This document shows, piece after piece, positions 11,001-25,297 of a DNA stretch of 64,000 bases. A program made the translations under genes and the position numbers. The stretch covers positions 10,044,001-10,108,000 of the forward strand of contig NC_063256.1 of assembly GCF_019578655.1 (NCBI RefSeq), in the 5' to 3' direction. Each line of letters starts with the position of its first letter. Position 1 is the stretch's first letter. The notes under the pieces are model-generated. The model was not told the origin of the DNA and made no database searches. It saw only the letters and a program-made list of their open reading frames with translations. Source of the stretch: Ricinus communis (Eukaryota > Streptophyta > Magnoliopsida > Malpighiales > Euphorbiaceae).

Positions 11001-14000
11001 ATGAATTATTGACCATTAAAAGCAAAAAAAGTTGGAACTGAAAAATCAATAAAATTGTTTTCCTACTATGAATAATATAATTTTGTCAGAAAAAGCTCTA
11101 CCAACCAATAATACTGATTTCACTCATGTGAAAACTCTTTTTCTCGTACCAAAATATATAAATATCGATCAACTTTTGTACTCTATGAAAGAAAAAGGAA
11201 ACAAACAGCGAGGATGTATGGCTTAAACTAAGGCAAAAAGAATTACAATATTCTTTAAAACAGAAATTAAATTCCAAAATTCTCGTATGAATTAATATAG
11301 TCTCGAACATCTCACATGGCCGTCCTAATATTAAAATTGTTGTTAACCTAATTACAAAATGGCATGATACTATTAAAAGAAATAATTACCAATCAACAAT
11401 ATATAGTTATTGATGACATTGTTGTCTCTTTGTCATTTTGTCATCTCTCTGTCATTTTAGATTTCAAGATAAATTAATACCTATCTTTCTTTCAATTGCG
11501 TGAATATGAAAAGATTTTGAATGGATTTTATCAATTTGGATATAATTTGTATATTCTAATCGGTTCTATAAATAAATTAAAACATATGATCCAAATAATA
11601 ATAAAACTATAAATTTAGACATTTAGGTTGATTTGAATACCTAAATACGTCATGTATATGTACTGTATTTGCTTTATATATGTAATCAAAGGTTATAATT
11701 GGAGTAAAAGATTTTCTCACATAAAACCGATGTGTGAATTTTGAACAAATAAATAAATAAATGGATGGATTAAATTAATAAAAATTCTTTCAGCATCTGT
11801 TCATTTCATGATGCAAAACGACTTCCTTAGATACAAAGTGCTAGCTAGGTGTGCCAATCATTTTCCTTTTTCCTGCTTAAATGAGATAATTAAATCATGA
11901 CGTTGCACCAATCAAATAATTAATGTGTGACTATATTCTTGTTGAGATTAAATTAAGCATAGAGTGTTCCCTATTCCAGGAAATATACAAACATTTTTTG
12001 TCATTGTCAAGGTTATAAATATACAGTATATTGAGATGAATGCAGTATTATTTTAGGTGCTTAAATTGAACAGGCTTAAAGTAAAAGGGAATCAAATTAT
12101 GGGACTCTGATGCTACATGTTGTTTAAGAATAAAGAAACATATTACTTTGGTAATGATTCTTGCATATAAACATGGAGAAAACTGAAACTGATGTGATCA
12201 TTGTTATTAGAAGAAAACAAAAGTTACTACAGGAAACGCACGAGGCAAGAAATTCAAGTTCTAAATTAAACCACGACAAGGACCAGTAAACCAAACCGAA
12301 GACGACGTTTAAAATGACAGAATTGATTTGCACTTTTGACATTTTTGTTTCCTTCGCTCTGCACTATTAACACTTCTAAACTTTAGGGTTCTTTTCTTTC
12401 TTTAAGAAGAAAGAAAGAAAGAAAGAAAGAAAGAATACACGCACATGTTAAATGTATATATTTCTCTACCTGGAAAAAGTGTTTCAGTACAGTACAGTTA
12501 GAAAAGACATAACCTGATTGAGCTAAAGTATTAAGCAGCTATATTCATTGCACTTGGATGTTCCATGTCTGTAGCTTCGTTCTCAGCACTCATCATTTAT
12601 TTTTCAGGGAAGAAGTATGAGAAGATATGCATAGAGTTTCGCGTTTTTTTAATTTTAAGTATGTCTGCTTTCTACTAAATTTATTTTCTTAGTATTCTCT
12701 AATGCAATGCACTAATACTGTTGGTAATTTGGGCCGTAAGATTAATTTTGTTGAAAAACTATAGCAAAGAGATGAAATTTACAATGTTGTCCAGTCATAT
12801 ATTAGCCATTATAAACCACATACTACGTTAATTCCCCACCACAAAATTAATTAGCCATCTCTTTAAAACTTACAAGCTACCATTAGTACAAATACAATGG
12901 TGACAAATCCAAACATAGACATCAATTACATCTATCTCTTCCTTAGATTTCCAGTTTCAAACTCAATTTCACTTGACATCCTTTTCGGTCAATTTATTCT
13001 TTTACTCCATTTTCCTAATATTCATATATATTTATATATATTCTCTAATATTCATAACTATTCCATATAACTTTTGAGTTTTTTTTGTCTTTACTCTGTT
13101 AATTATTTCAATTAATCTCAGAATAAATTTAATATCTTTCTACTCAAAATGATGAGATGTTTTTTCTCTCTCCAAATAAAATTATTTCTATTGACAATAA
13201 ATATATACTGAGTCTTATATAAAAAATAGCGGAATGATCTAAACTATTTTAAACTTTAATCCAATTTTTAGTATTATCTTATATTTCGAGACTAAATAAA
13301 TTAGGTCTAAAATGATTAAAATTATACCAAATTTATTCAAATTAACTTAGATATGTGAGCCCGTCCAAAATGACTAAAAGCTATTTTAGTTTGATAAATT
13401 ATTTTTCAACATTTTTTTTTTTTTTTAGTGTCTTATATACATAATGATCCAAAGCTCGAGTTCTACTCACCAATTCAATTCAGCAATTATAATATTTATT
13501 TCTTTGATTTGTAGTAATTCAATTTAGTCATGGTACACACTAGCAGTTTATCTATTATAATAATGAATGCAAAAAAAAAAAAAAAAAAAGGAAAAGCAAT
13601 TAAATAGTACCACCACAAACAAGGTCCACCGCAATCAATTTAACAAGTTGGCCATTATTTAATTTCCCTAACTTATCTTACTTATTTTCTTTCCGAAAAG
13701 TTTGAACACTATAAGTCGAAGGCTACTCGCCTAACCATTACCTACTAATTAAAAACTAACTTTTAAATAAATCGACGAAGAAATATTATATTATGGAATA
13801 AATCACGTGGGTATCCATATAAAAAGAATTATCCAAATACATTAAAAGAAGAATACAAGGGATCGAAAACTCTATTTTATATATTATGCTGACATATGGT
13901 AGTGCTGATTGGTACCTCTTGTCTACTTTTAATAAATTCAGCATAATGACCTTCCATTTCTTATAATCTTGATTCTTCAATATAAAACCTTGAAACACTA

Positions 14001-16256
14001 TCTTTGGATCATAACTCAATCTTTTGCTAAATTTGTTTGAGCAAAATCAGATTCCCATATACGAGAGGGACAAAAAAAAATTTTAAAAAAAATTTGGTGC
14101 TTACTGCGTACCAAAACATAAGATTTTTAATTTTTTTTTTTTTTTATTGGATTGTGGCTGTATTTAATATTCTACTCTTGAGACTTTGGGTTAAGGTCAC
14201 TGCTTGCATAAGACATATTAAAATAAATGTCATATCTTTGATTTTATTTGTTCTAAAATAATCTTAATTATTAATGCGACAATCTCTAAGAGACACGTGC
14301 AAAACCAAATAACAGTAATTAAAAAAAAAACAAAAAAGAAAGAGCAGATTTTCAATATCAAGGAGGCAAGCCGTACGTAGTTTTAGGTCAAAACTAAATA
14401 AAATATAGAAACTGAATAGTCATTTTGCTCGTATCAATAATTTAGGTTAAAAAAAACGAGGTGAAAATGCATTTCAATTGTAATTCCCCCATTACTTATA
14501 ATTTAATCACCGATCCAAATCTAGTTGGATAGATAAGTGGTTCTATATTTAATAATTAGATGCTCTAATTTCGAGATTGTCCTCTATTTTAAAATGTGGA
14601 AACCATAAGGTCTCACCTAAAACTTCTTTTATATTACTTAACATTACTGACAGATTTTTAAATTATATAAGGAATTTAATCACATACATATATAGTTTAG
14701 TCCTTTTTACATGTCATAAAACGTTGGCGTGTAGATAGTGGCATTGGACCTTAATAACATTTTCTCTTTTTTGGAGAATTGGCATAAGATACCGCCAATT
14801 TCCAAATGCTTATTTGCGAAAATATGGTAAAGGAAAGGGGAAAAGATATTAAATAAATAAGCAAGTGAGCCGCTTTTAATACAGTAGAAATGTTGCTTAG
14901 GGGATCCATTGTCACTTGTAAGCTGCCGATTCTTAATTCTTAAAATAATGGTGATTAAGGTAATACTTCACTCGTGGTGGTGACAGCACCTAAACTATAA
15001 TGCAAATCATATGGTTACCTGATGAGAATTTGGAGGAAATATTAGAATTATTTATTCTTCATAAAGTAACATAAAAGAACGTGCATGTTTTGTTCAAACC
15101 TCCAGAATCTTCACCAGTTGAATATTGCCGTCCAAAACTTCAATTCAACATGCTCATAACTTATATCAATTGGGTTTCCCTTAATCCATCTATAAAATAT
15201 TTTTTGGCATTTGGCTCTACGGCGGATCTAGAAATTCTGGATGTGGCTTCATTTATATGTGTATGTGCAATTGCATATTAGGTGTTTAATGTTGTCAGAA
15301 AGTAAAATTCAAGTGTCGTTTAGATTAAATATTAAATTAAGATATTTAAGATTTATAACAAATTACTAAAGTGAAAAATTAAAATATTAGAATAACAAAA
15401 TAATAAAAGTTTGAAGGTTCAAAGAGTTTTAATTTCTTTTAAATTCTCAAACGCTTAACTTCATTCACGACATAAATGTGACCTTTACAGTCTGCAATAA
15501 TATCCAAGCCCAGTCGGCTCAATAGCCTAATTCTCAGAGCCCAGATTGTAACAAAGTACAGTTTTCTTTAGCACTAAAAATAAAGTAAAGTTAAGGCCAG
15601 ATTTCTTCATAATGGACTTGACGGCATTCTCATGAGAAATCTCCGAACATGACTGTTCTCACGATAGGCTTCTCAAATGACGTTCGATCTTGTTCCAGCC
15701 CAATTAGATCTTAGATAAACTCCGCATTCTGATTAATTGGATTGTTCGGCTTGACTGATAACAGCAAAATGCCAAAATGGTAATGTTTTGATTATATAGT
15801 AAAAATTAACTTAGAATGCTGATAGAATAGGTAAAAATTTTAAATAAATTTCATATTACTAAATTAATATATTTTATAATATTAAAATATTTTATTATTT
15901 TTATTTTATTTTATTTTTTATATATTTTTTGTAAATAAAATAAAATTTTTAATAGATTTTAAAAAAATAGGAAAGAAAAACCCAACATTGCTATTAAAAG
16001 ACACAAAATTTATATCACAAATCATACAAAGTGAGGATCCACCCTCGAGACATTATTGTCTATTCAGCAAGTGCTTCAGTTAAGGCCTCCAAACAAATTA
16101 GATTTCCGCCACTTTTCTTGACTAGATAACTAATACATCTACTACTACTAACACTAAGTTTACACAATGCACCCATCAATTTAAAACACATAGAAGGTAC
16201 AAAGTCAGGAGACACCTATTACGATCATGCCCAAGCTTCACCACCTCCTCTATTAT
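8085..16256. other. 8 kb gene-poor AT-rich region
   Basis: No supported gene in 8.2 kb. Open frames here are short, often with non-ATG starts, and match no family. Contents I can name are an AAAG microsatellite (about 12409-12434) next to a single telo-box-like TTTAGGGTT (about 12382-12390), a poly-A run near 13570-13588, and a mildly GC-richer stretch at 15480-15780 that could be decayed transposon DNA. About 16000-16256 is likely the 3' UTR and downstream flank of the RopGAP gene. Confidence 0.5.
12409..12434. repeat. (AAAG)n microsatellite
   Basis: About six perfect GAAA units. They are preceded by a CTTTCTTT run, so the locus is also a purine/pyrimidine inverted repeat. Confidence 0.9.
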
Positions 16257-19200
16257 TTACAATCCCATGACAGTCTTCTTATTAGCTGGCTTACTCAAGT
16301 GAAATACAGGGTGTCTGCATAGCCTTCTCACCCCTTTTCTCAAACTTAGCCAATCCCCGCTATCATATCCTTCTTTACATCCATTTTCCAAGGCTCTCGT
16401 TTCAAATGAAGGAGGGCTGCCACCTGAAATGGACTCAAATTCCTCTTCTCCGTCATTTCTCTTCTCAATGCTCAAATATTTCTCCTCAGTGGTGGCTTCT
16501 AGTCTATTCATAGTGGCAGACCTCAAGAACTCACCACTAGTGTGTATCTGAGGTGTGCAACCAGCCAGAGACTTTCCACAGGATTCGTTGTTTAAGTTTG
16601 ATTCACAGGACTCGCTCTTGTGTCCTGGGGCATCTGGGCCTGCAGAGAGCAGCCTTGCTTTAGCAGCTGACTCCTCTCTTTCCCGAATGTTCTTTAAGAT
16701 CAGTGTCTTAAGCAAGTTCATTACTTGCACAGCATGAATTAATGCAGTCAAAGGATCAGCCATCTGCATCATATAGAGATAGCTCAATAAGATGGCATTT
16801 GAAAAATGAAGCCTTGTCACTAGCTGTTACCACAGATGTTGGAATTGTGAAAGCTATAAATCTTTCTGTACTATTTAGACTAGTCTACTCGACGCGGATA
16901 AGAATTGATTTTCAGCTCTTAATAGTCCATTATCCGTGTGTTAGCTACTGAAGAAACTTTTCTTTCCCTGATAATCCAATAAATGAGACAAAATAATAGA
17001 GTTGGCCAGTTATCAAATTAGTTCAAAACGTTGGATATTTTGTGACCCTCAAACAACAAAAGCTTTCACATTTGAAGCTAACCATCTTAAAGCAAACAAC
17101 CTGGCACATGTGAATATACTAATGAATCAAGTATAACAAACCTGGGTCATGTTGGGGGCAAAGACCATAGCAATGTTCCGGGCATTCATCTTGTTATATT
17201 GTTCATGCTCCACGACATCTGCCATCAGATTAATTGCCCAATCAAGAAGTGCAGCTTCTGCTGAAGGAAGCAACTTCACCAGTTGAGTGCAGTCATCTTC
17301 TGTGTTGCAGTGCATCACCTGTTGTGGTGTAAGAGAATCAAGTACCCCTGAAGGTAGTTCTCTAAACCATGCCTAAGTACCATCACCCACCCATCAGTTC
17401 AGAGAAGGGAAGAAGAAATTACACATGGACAACTGAAGGTTGAATTTACCAAATTGGGCTATCCAAGTTAAGATTTGATTTGCATACCTTTATCAAGCCT
17501 GCCAAGCAATGAACATCTATTCCACGTGGCACGACACCTGTGTTTAGCTGGTCTCTAACATACTCCTCTTGGCTATTCTCAGCATTTATTCGGAATATTC
17601 CTTCTGCCTTTGACAATCCAAGCAAGCAGGACCAAGAAAACTTTAGTATTGAATAGGCAAAATAAAGGCTGCACTTAAGCTAAATTAGTCGATCATTTAA
17701 AAATAGGCATATAAGCATACCTTAAGGCCTCCTTCAACATACAATCGCTTCTGCATCATAAGAAGAATAGTGGGCACACTGTTTCCTCTGTCATCATAAG
17801 TACACTGCATTGATTTGGCAGAAACTCCAAATACATTTGCACTGGAAAGTAAAGAAATAACACAGAATCAGGATTAAAGAATAATGCGAGGCAAACCATA
17901 AGACATCATATGCTGCACAATTCCTGCTACCAGATATCACAAATACAACAGATTCACACGGCACTTTTTCCATATCCAGTATCATAAATCAGCTCCATCA
18001 AGTAAATTGCATCCAAGACCAATAATAATTAAATATTTAATCCACAAAGAACACATATGAGTATCCTAATTCCTAGAACACAAAGAGAATCCACACACAA
18101 TAGTGTGCCTTTTTATATTGGAGTGAAAAAGAATTAGCACGTTCTCCTAATTCAGTATAAAAATGATGACCCGAAGCAAAACCAATAAAAGCATGAGCAG
18201 AAACGAGCACACTGAGTCAGAAGCAAAAGCTGATCCAAGGTAAAACCTTATTATAGAAAAGCATAATCTCCTTTATATGCCAGCCTTTATGTTGTTAGGA
18301 ATATGATAACTTCCTTAAAATGCCAGCCTTTTAAAGGAGAATATCCTATTAAAAACAACATATTTGTTGACAAGAAAGATTCAAAGTGGGGCTGGCTGTC
18401 TAGATGCGATCATCAAATTATTTAGGTCCATTAACTTTCTTACGATGTATCTAAATTCTAAGATAGCAGAAATCAGGAAAGTGCTGCTTTCCTGTTTCAC
18501 ATCCTTTATTTATCAATGCAGTCATAAAAACCATATTTTTTGGAGCAATTCAATGCACAATTAGATACCATTTAATCCTTATAATTCTGAATCTTCTAAG
18601 GAGCAACATGCCCTATTGTATTGAGAAGGCAGGAAAAAGAAATACCCCGCAAATTGAGACACTAATTTTCAAAAATTTACCAAGAAAAAAAAAACAAAGT
18701 ATTCACAACCACAAAAATCATTAATCACGACCGGAATAAAAATTCACAGCCGATTGAAGAGCTGATAACATTTTCTTGAACACTTTATTTTCACAACTAA
18801 TTTACACAAATAAGAATCAAAATAGTTAAAATTGAACACAGAAAAATAGAGCCAAATGTACGGTCAATAATACAAGAAAAAAGGAAAAAAGGCAAACCTG
18901 GCGCTAGGGACCTTCCTCGGAAGGTCAGGCTCAAATTCAGTAGGCAATCCGAGAAAGCCATTAAAGCGATCAAAAGTCACGTGAGAGACATGCTTAACGT
19001 CAGTAGGCCAGCTTATATCCATCGAACACACATCTTCCCTCTCTACACTACACGTCACTATAGACTTTCTCAATGCCGTTACCAAAATATCCACAATCGC
19101 AAACTGATTACTGTTATTACTATTATTATTACCATTTCGCCCTCCTCTGCCACCAAATCTCGACCCGGGACTAATAAAGGGAGTGGATATCGGGTTTCTC

Positions 19201-19388
19201 AATGCTCCAGTGTCATCATTATATTCATCCTCCTCATCATACTCCTCTTCATCTTCCTCTTCTTCGCCGGAGTTCTCTTGTACGCTGTCGTTTTGGCAGG
19301 AAAATGGAGCGGGAGGAGGAACCGGGTTGAAATCGGAGAATCCGAGGCCGACGAGTCCGCAAGATTTAGATCGGAAAAGCCGCGTCAT
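16257..19388 (-). CDS. ROPGAP: Rop GTPase-activating protein (CRIB + RhoGAP)
   Basis: Five exons on the minus strand: 18898-19388, 17721-17841, 17488-17607, 17142-17372, 16257-16763. All introns are GT-AG and the frame holds throughout, giving 489 residues, close to the family's usual 430-490. The protein switches off Rop/RAC small GTPases at the plasma membrane in polar growth and signalling. Residues 41-60 are strongly acidic. A CRIB motif (about 124-150, ISWPTDVKHVSHV) binds active Rop and is the plant-specific hallmark. The RhoGAP domain runs from about 165 to 350. Its catalytic arginine finger is Arg210 in AEGIFRINAEN, and NARNIAMVFAPNM lies further on. The C-terminal tail ends near WLSLRKGVRRLCRHPVFHLSKP, as in RopGAP1/2 types. 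The ATG at 19388 is the first in frame. Intron 1 is the longest (1,056 bp). The family is certain; the paralogue number cannot be assigned. Confidence 0.93.
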
Positions 19389-19696
19389 TATGACAATTGT
19401 AATTACTACTATTATTATTATTATTAATTAAATGCTTGGTGGATTAGTAAGGGATTTGAACAGCTCAGACGAGATTAATATTTAATAACAAGAAAAAGAG
19501 GAGAGGAGAGGGAAAGCAGAAGGAGGTTGCTTGAGTTGAGGAGGAGATGGATATGGTTGGAGCGATGGAGACATATGGCTTTCTCTTTATTATTTGTTTT
19601 TTTTGTTCGTGTTTGGGTGCATGGATTTTAACCAGTTAAATCTGTGAGGGATGGCGACACGGGTGGGACGGATAATTGAAAATGAGACGACTATAC

Positions 19697-19753
19697 AGAG
19701 AGAGAGAGAGAGAGAGTATTATCTATGAGTAAGAAATGATTGATATATATATA
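19697..19753 (-). promoter_or_regulatory. Probable RopGAP core promoter
   Basis: On the minus strand a TATATATATA element (19744-19753) is followed about 30 bases downstream by a CT-rich tract (the (AG)10 run at 19697-19716 on the plus strand). TATA plus pyrimidine patch is a common plant core-promoter arrangement. It would imply a 5' leader of roughly 310-330 nt before the ATG at 19388. The spacing is seen in the sequence; the function is inferred. Confidence 0.4.
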
Positions 19754-19759
19754 AGGCTA

Positions 19760-22700
19760 ACACGCCAGCTGTGATTTCCCGGTCTTACTGTGCATTTCTA
19801 CTGTTTTTCTGTTTTTTTTCTCTTCTTCCTCACTTTGTTATAAATATTCAACTGGTGTTTTTAAATATTAGTCGCTTTCGTAATTTTACTTTCCCAATAA
19901 TAGTCATTGCTCGTCATTCGTTTTCTTTGTTTTTGTTTTTCTTTGAACAATATCACTAGTCATTTGTTTATTCAATTTTGCTTTTCCAATATTAGCCATT
20001 TCTAGTCATTTTGTTTTTTCTTCGAACAATATTACTACTCATTTGTTTTACTCTAATATTAGCACCACTATTATTAATCCCATAGTACAAATGTTTTTAA
20101 TTTTATAATTTGACAATGATTACATATTCTATTTTATACCATATGCTATATACCACATTGTTAATTATTGTGTCCTTGACAATTTCATTTCTTTTGAATA
20201 AATTTGAAAAATAATCTATATTGTTATTTTTTATTTCGTGAATCAATAGTTCTTTTATCTATCCGCCTTTCTTTCAAGTAAAATAATTCAAATTGTTTAT
20301 AATTTTCATGATTTTAATTTTTATCAATTTTTAAACTCTTAACATATTATTAATTTAATCATTATTTAATGTTTCTTGGTCCAGTAAATTCTTCGCTTGT
20401 TTTGAGTAATTACATTTGTACCCAAACTATTATAATTTCAGTTATTTTATGTTTTAACTTTTTTAAATTTATGCCCTATAAATTTCACATGCACATCCCT
20501 TTCAAACCATAATAAGATAATTAATTATTGTGTAGAGACCAAAAAAGATTAATTCTATTTATAATAATTTATTTAAGAATATAAAAATTACATTTTACAT
20601 AAGTCATTTACTTTTATTATTATTAATTTATTCTCATGATCACATTTATAATGTTTTTTTTAGTATATATGTATCTAGAGTTACATATGGTAAAGTAGTC
20701 CTCAATAATTTTAACATGACTACACGTCAAAGATTTGAATTCAAAATTTTAGTTAAATTAGAAAAGATATTTATCATCTAATCTAATATAATTTGAATAT
20801 GTTTACGGTATTTTGAAACCTTTTTTTTCCATTGAAATTCTATGTGATCTCACCTCATAAAATGTTGTTTAAGTACTCTAAAAAAAGTGTTGTTAAGTAG
20901 GATTAAAGGCCTGATAACTTATATACAAATCACTGAAATCAATGAATCATAGATTTTTCCTTTGTTTAAACGTAAATATGTTTTTATTTTCCTGTATAAA
21001 AGAAAAACAAAAGTACGGTGATCTTTGCAAGCGAGTGATCACTGTCCACATGAAATGTAATTAAGGAGCATGAGATATGTTTACAGGTTAGTAATTAACA
21101 AAAAGCTTTACTGATATTTCATATTCCCTATGAGTGTTATTGTTGTTGGCTGTGGTTATCATTGATGCATTTAATATTCTTACAATCTTTTTCATAAAAG
21201 AAACTACAGAAGAGAAAGAAGAAAAAAAGAAAAAAAGAAGGAATGATTATTTTCTAGTAGAACATTTCAAAACGAAGGATATAAATGCAATTCTTGCTTG
21301 TGCTTGACATTTTGGAATGTTTGCCACTAAAACACGTAAGTTTTTATTTTTTTTCTTCTCTTGTTAAGAAAAAAGTAATAATAGTATTAGAATTAGTATT
21401 AGTATTAGCAGCGACAATAAAATTGGTCCGAGAAGGTGGATTTGGATGCAAGTTATTGTCAGGAAGAGGCTTCTGAGAGTGCTACACTGTGTTTTTGTAA
21501 TGTTGCGTAGCATTACCAAAAACTGGTCACGTGGTCACATGGAGGTGTTCCTTTCTTGTTCCTTGGTGGTGGGCTCTCCCTCATCCTTATTTCTATCAAT
21601 ATGTGTCGCAACAGCTTTCTGCGACTGTATATGCCTCTGCCTTCCTAATACATTTCTTTTCCTTTCTTATATGTCGTATATTTAATAAACCCTCTTACTA
21701 TTACCTTAAAGAATGTGTAGTTTGTAATAATGCGGGAGTTCTGTCCAGTAAAGTGATCAAGCAGATCGTATTAAACATACATTTTGCAAGCGATATGTAC
21801 ATATATAGGGAGGAGCGCGGCAGCTAATCGACGACATTAGCGAAACCACCGGTCGATGTTGATCCGACGGTGGTTTTTACTTTCTTCGCACATGATGATG
21901 GTCCCGAATGCAACTATATTACATATACTTTTTGCAGGTTCACAAGGTGGGTTGTCTGCGACAGTTCGTCCATCCATTTCAGTACAAACTACAGCCTCGC
22001 AATTTAACATCACTGCCCTCTTTTTCTTTCTATATACAGTTGAACATACTGGTGATTTTTATTACACTTCCATATCAACAGATATAGTAAAAGTTATGGG
22101 TGACTTTTCATTTTCTGAAAATCCAACTGTCGTTTGGGCTGTTTCTTTTGGAGTTTTCTGCCCTACTTTTACAGATTTATGTCAGTTTATTTTATACATA
22201 TATATACATATGCAGCTTGTAATGTTTCCATATGTCTTCCTAATCCAAAACACATTTGTTTATTTTTTATAAAAAAAGATTGGCTGTACCTTATTATGTG
22301 ATACTATTTTATTTTACCAATTGAATATCAGAATTAGTTCATGCATGTCTTATCCCCAAGTTGCTCTGGAACTTTCCATATGTACAAACAGTACTCCCAG
22401 ACATGCACACTTCATAACATTGCCTAATATCAAAACCATTTCTCATCACTATTTGGTCTTCCAATATGTCCAAAGCAACAGAATATCACATTATCACATC
22501 ATCAATCTTTCATCCACCGATAAGTTGTCTTTAAGATTCGAAGTTTACAGGTTAGAATATGGACACAGCCTAAACTTCTTCTGTTTTTCTTTTTTTTAAT
22601 TAATTAGTTCTTATTCAAATTTGAACTTGACACTTCATAGTCCTAAGAACGACAGTACCAATTGAGCTAATTCAACCAAAAGGAAATCTATTCTTTTTAT

Positions 22701-24889
22701 TTTTCTGTTCCAATTCTTGACTAAAAGATCAAAAGTTGGCTTATTGTACTCTACAAGCAACAGTGTACCTCTCTTGGATTTGACAAGATTGGAACAGGAA
22801 CCTAACAGTTAGTACAGAGTTAATGTATTAATGTCTCTGTGTGTGTATCCTGCAATACTACTAAAATCTCAAGAGCTTAACTTTGGTAGATATAAAAGGA
22901 CCTTGCTTTCCACCTTCTGTGCTTTTAAGGAGACATTCTGTTAGTGCAGGGTAGTTGCTGCGACTAATAATGTTTTCAGCATCAAACTTAAAAGCTGATT
23001 GTATAATGATGACGATTATGACATCCCACCAACTCCAATTCCCATTCTTAAGGTTTTCTTTGTACCCTTGCTTTTAAAGCCATTACAGATCTGCAAATTC
23101 TGTACCCAAATGGATAACAATTACAGATAAGACATTTCCCTTTCATGCAAATAAAAACATAAGAGGTCAAAAAGAGTTGGGAACTACACTGTACTTTTAA
23201 GTCTTATGTGGGTTTTGCTAACTATATGATGAGTTTCTTTTAAGCTACTCCAAGAATCTGACACCCCATATGAATATAATTACGTAAAAATCTTTATGTT
23301 ACGGCTTAACTAAACCAACCAACTCAAAAATAAGCACCTTAACGAAAGAATGTTTAAGTTTGAAGATATTAGGAATTAAGGATGAAGATACATTGCTTTT
23401 CATGAAAAGGAATCTATAGGAGAGAAGCAAAGTGATAATATATAGAGTGGATTTGCTGAATTTTCTGATTGCAACTTAAAAAGTGACCAACACATGTGAG
23501 TATATCTATTTCGGCTAACAAGAATTAGATAGCAATGATTTTTACGTATATTATGTATTCCAGATTAAGACATGTCGGTACGTTCTCTTGGATTGAGCTT
23601 TAAGAAATTTTAATTACCCAAGTGGATTTGTTGATTTCGTTCCACTTCAACATGATTATTTATACCGGTGAATGGGCATGTGCACCTTGTGCCTGCTGTC
23701 AACTATATTAACCAGAACTCACTCTGTTGTTTAAATTCGACTGGATTTTAGGGCCACTTCGACCTTGCTTTTGCAAATTGTTTTTGGAAGTGGAAATAAT
23801 GTAAATGAAAAAAAAAATTATGTGAATTCGACTTTGGGAAAAGAAAAAAAAAAAAAGTGACCACAGCTAACATAAGCACATGTGAAGAAATTTGACAGTC
23901 CAAAAAAAAAAAGAGAGTAATATATCTGGGTAATACGGTTTCTATAGACAATTTAATAGGCCCAAGGGCCTGGTTCAGAGGAAGAAAAATAGATTGCATT
24001 AGTGGCTCCTACCCTTTAAACGTTAGGGCCGAATCAACCCATATTTCCATCTTTTTTCTTAATGATTTTCGCCAAAACTAAATTCAAAAAAAAAAAAAAT
24101 TATTTTACGGTTGTTTCTGACAAAATATCTTTTATACACGGTGTTTTTTAATATCTTTTATTTTATAAGGTTTTAGTTTTATATTTCTTTATTTTATATT
24201 GTTTACCACAATCAAAACACCAAAATCAATTGCTCCACCACTACTATTTTCTCTTATTTCATTGCTCTCTTTATTCTCTACTTAACAAATTAAAAATTCT
24301 CAAGAACCTATTATAATCTAATCACAAATCACAAATCCAAAGAGTTTTAGAAGCTTAGTAGAAGTATTTTCATGAAGTGACAATTAATAAGGGCATGACA
24401 AGGAGACTATAGATTTCTTAAGAGACGAATATCTTAATCTAGACAAATTTTAACTTTTGTTATTTATTTATTTTTATTTTCTCTTTAATGTAAAGGTGAG
24501 TATTAAGGTGTTTCTATCAAAAAGAATTTTTGTTGTATGATTATTTAATTATTTTGTTATTATTAAATAAAATGTGAATACATGTATCAATAAGCATAAC
24601 AATCTTTTAGATGTCTTAAAAGTAAAGAAAATGATAATTTATGTCTTCAAATATTTTGTCTTTTACCTGTTTGTTAATATACTTGAACTATAAATCATTT
24701 CTTTTAGTGGGAAGAGAATGTCAGTCAACTTCATAGTAGAAAAGTGAAAATTAGATTTGGTAGAATCACGAGAGTTTCTTTATAGGGTCGATAATTTTGC
24801 TAAAAAAATTGATAGAATTTCAAAAAATTGAGTGTAATTTTACATATTATAAGTTGGAGACTATAACCGATGTCCAATTGCTACTACTA
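19760..24889. other. 5 kb intergenic region, no supported gene
   Basis: AT-rich DNA with a moderately more complex stretch at 21270-22270. That stretch contains a CACGTG (21528-21533) and a GC-rich double hairpin (21823-21876). Several open frames of 60-140 codons lie in it, but they overlap one another and show no recognisable domain. I see no coding gene; a non-coding transcript cannot be excluded. Confidence 0.5.
21823..21876. other. Two adjacent GC-rich stem-loops
   Basis: GCTAAT (21823-21828) pairs with ATTAGC (21836-21841) across a 7-nt loop. It is followed at once by AAACCACCG (21843-21851) pairing with CGGTGGTTT (21868-21876). Three further inner pairs (TCG/CGA) are reached by bulging one G. 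This is a small GC-rich islet in AT-rich DNA, and its origin is unknown. Confidence 0.6.
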
Positions 24890-25297
24890 TGTATAGTGAT
24901 AAGTAATGCAAGTCGGGTGCATATGGCTCATGACTTGAAAATTTATTTTTAATTATTTTAATTATCATATTTGCCAGTACTGGTTTGTGTCTAGATGAGT
25001 ATGTGCTAACAAATGCAGGTGTAATTTGATTAGATTGTATATATCTTTGTTTTTAGATATAGATCTCCATTTGAAATACTTGAAACGCTTTCTTCTCTAA
25101 CTTTATTTTATATTTACTAAATTGAGATCTAATATTTTTATTGTTAAGATCTTTGAAATTTGTTGTGTTTAAACTGTTGATAATACCATATGTTTTCAGC
25201 AAAATGATTATTTACATTAGCATAGGTAGAGATGAATAGATGATCTATAGTGTAAACATTACCTAAATAAGTTATTAACTATTTTAAACTAATTTTG
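24890..25297 (+). repeat. Tandem duplication, unit A (intact)
   Basis: This 408-bp unit is followed directly by a second copy that begins at 25298. Unit A has no LTR insertion and so shows the empty target site (around TACTGGTTTGTGTCTAG). It carries 19 bases (about 25005-25023) that are missing from unit B. Confidence 0.9.

Noticed and set aside
12382..12390. Telo-box-like TTTAGGGTT
   Set aside because: A single copy with no tandem repeats and no adjacent gene start. Not evidence of interstitial telomeric DNA.
21446..22272. Overlapping open frames of 79-138 codons
   Set aside because: They overlap in different frames, lack domains and have no plausible splice structure. Kept only as a possible non-coding region.
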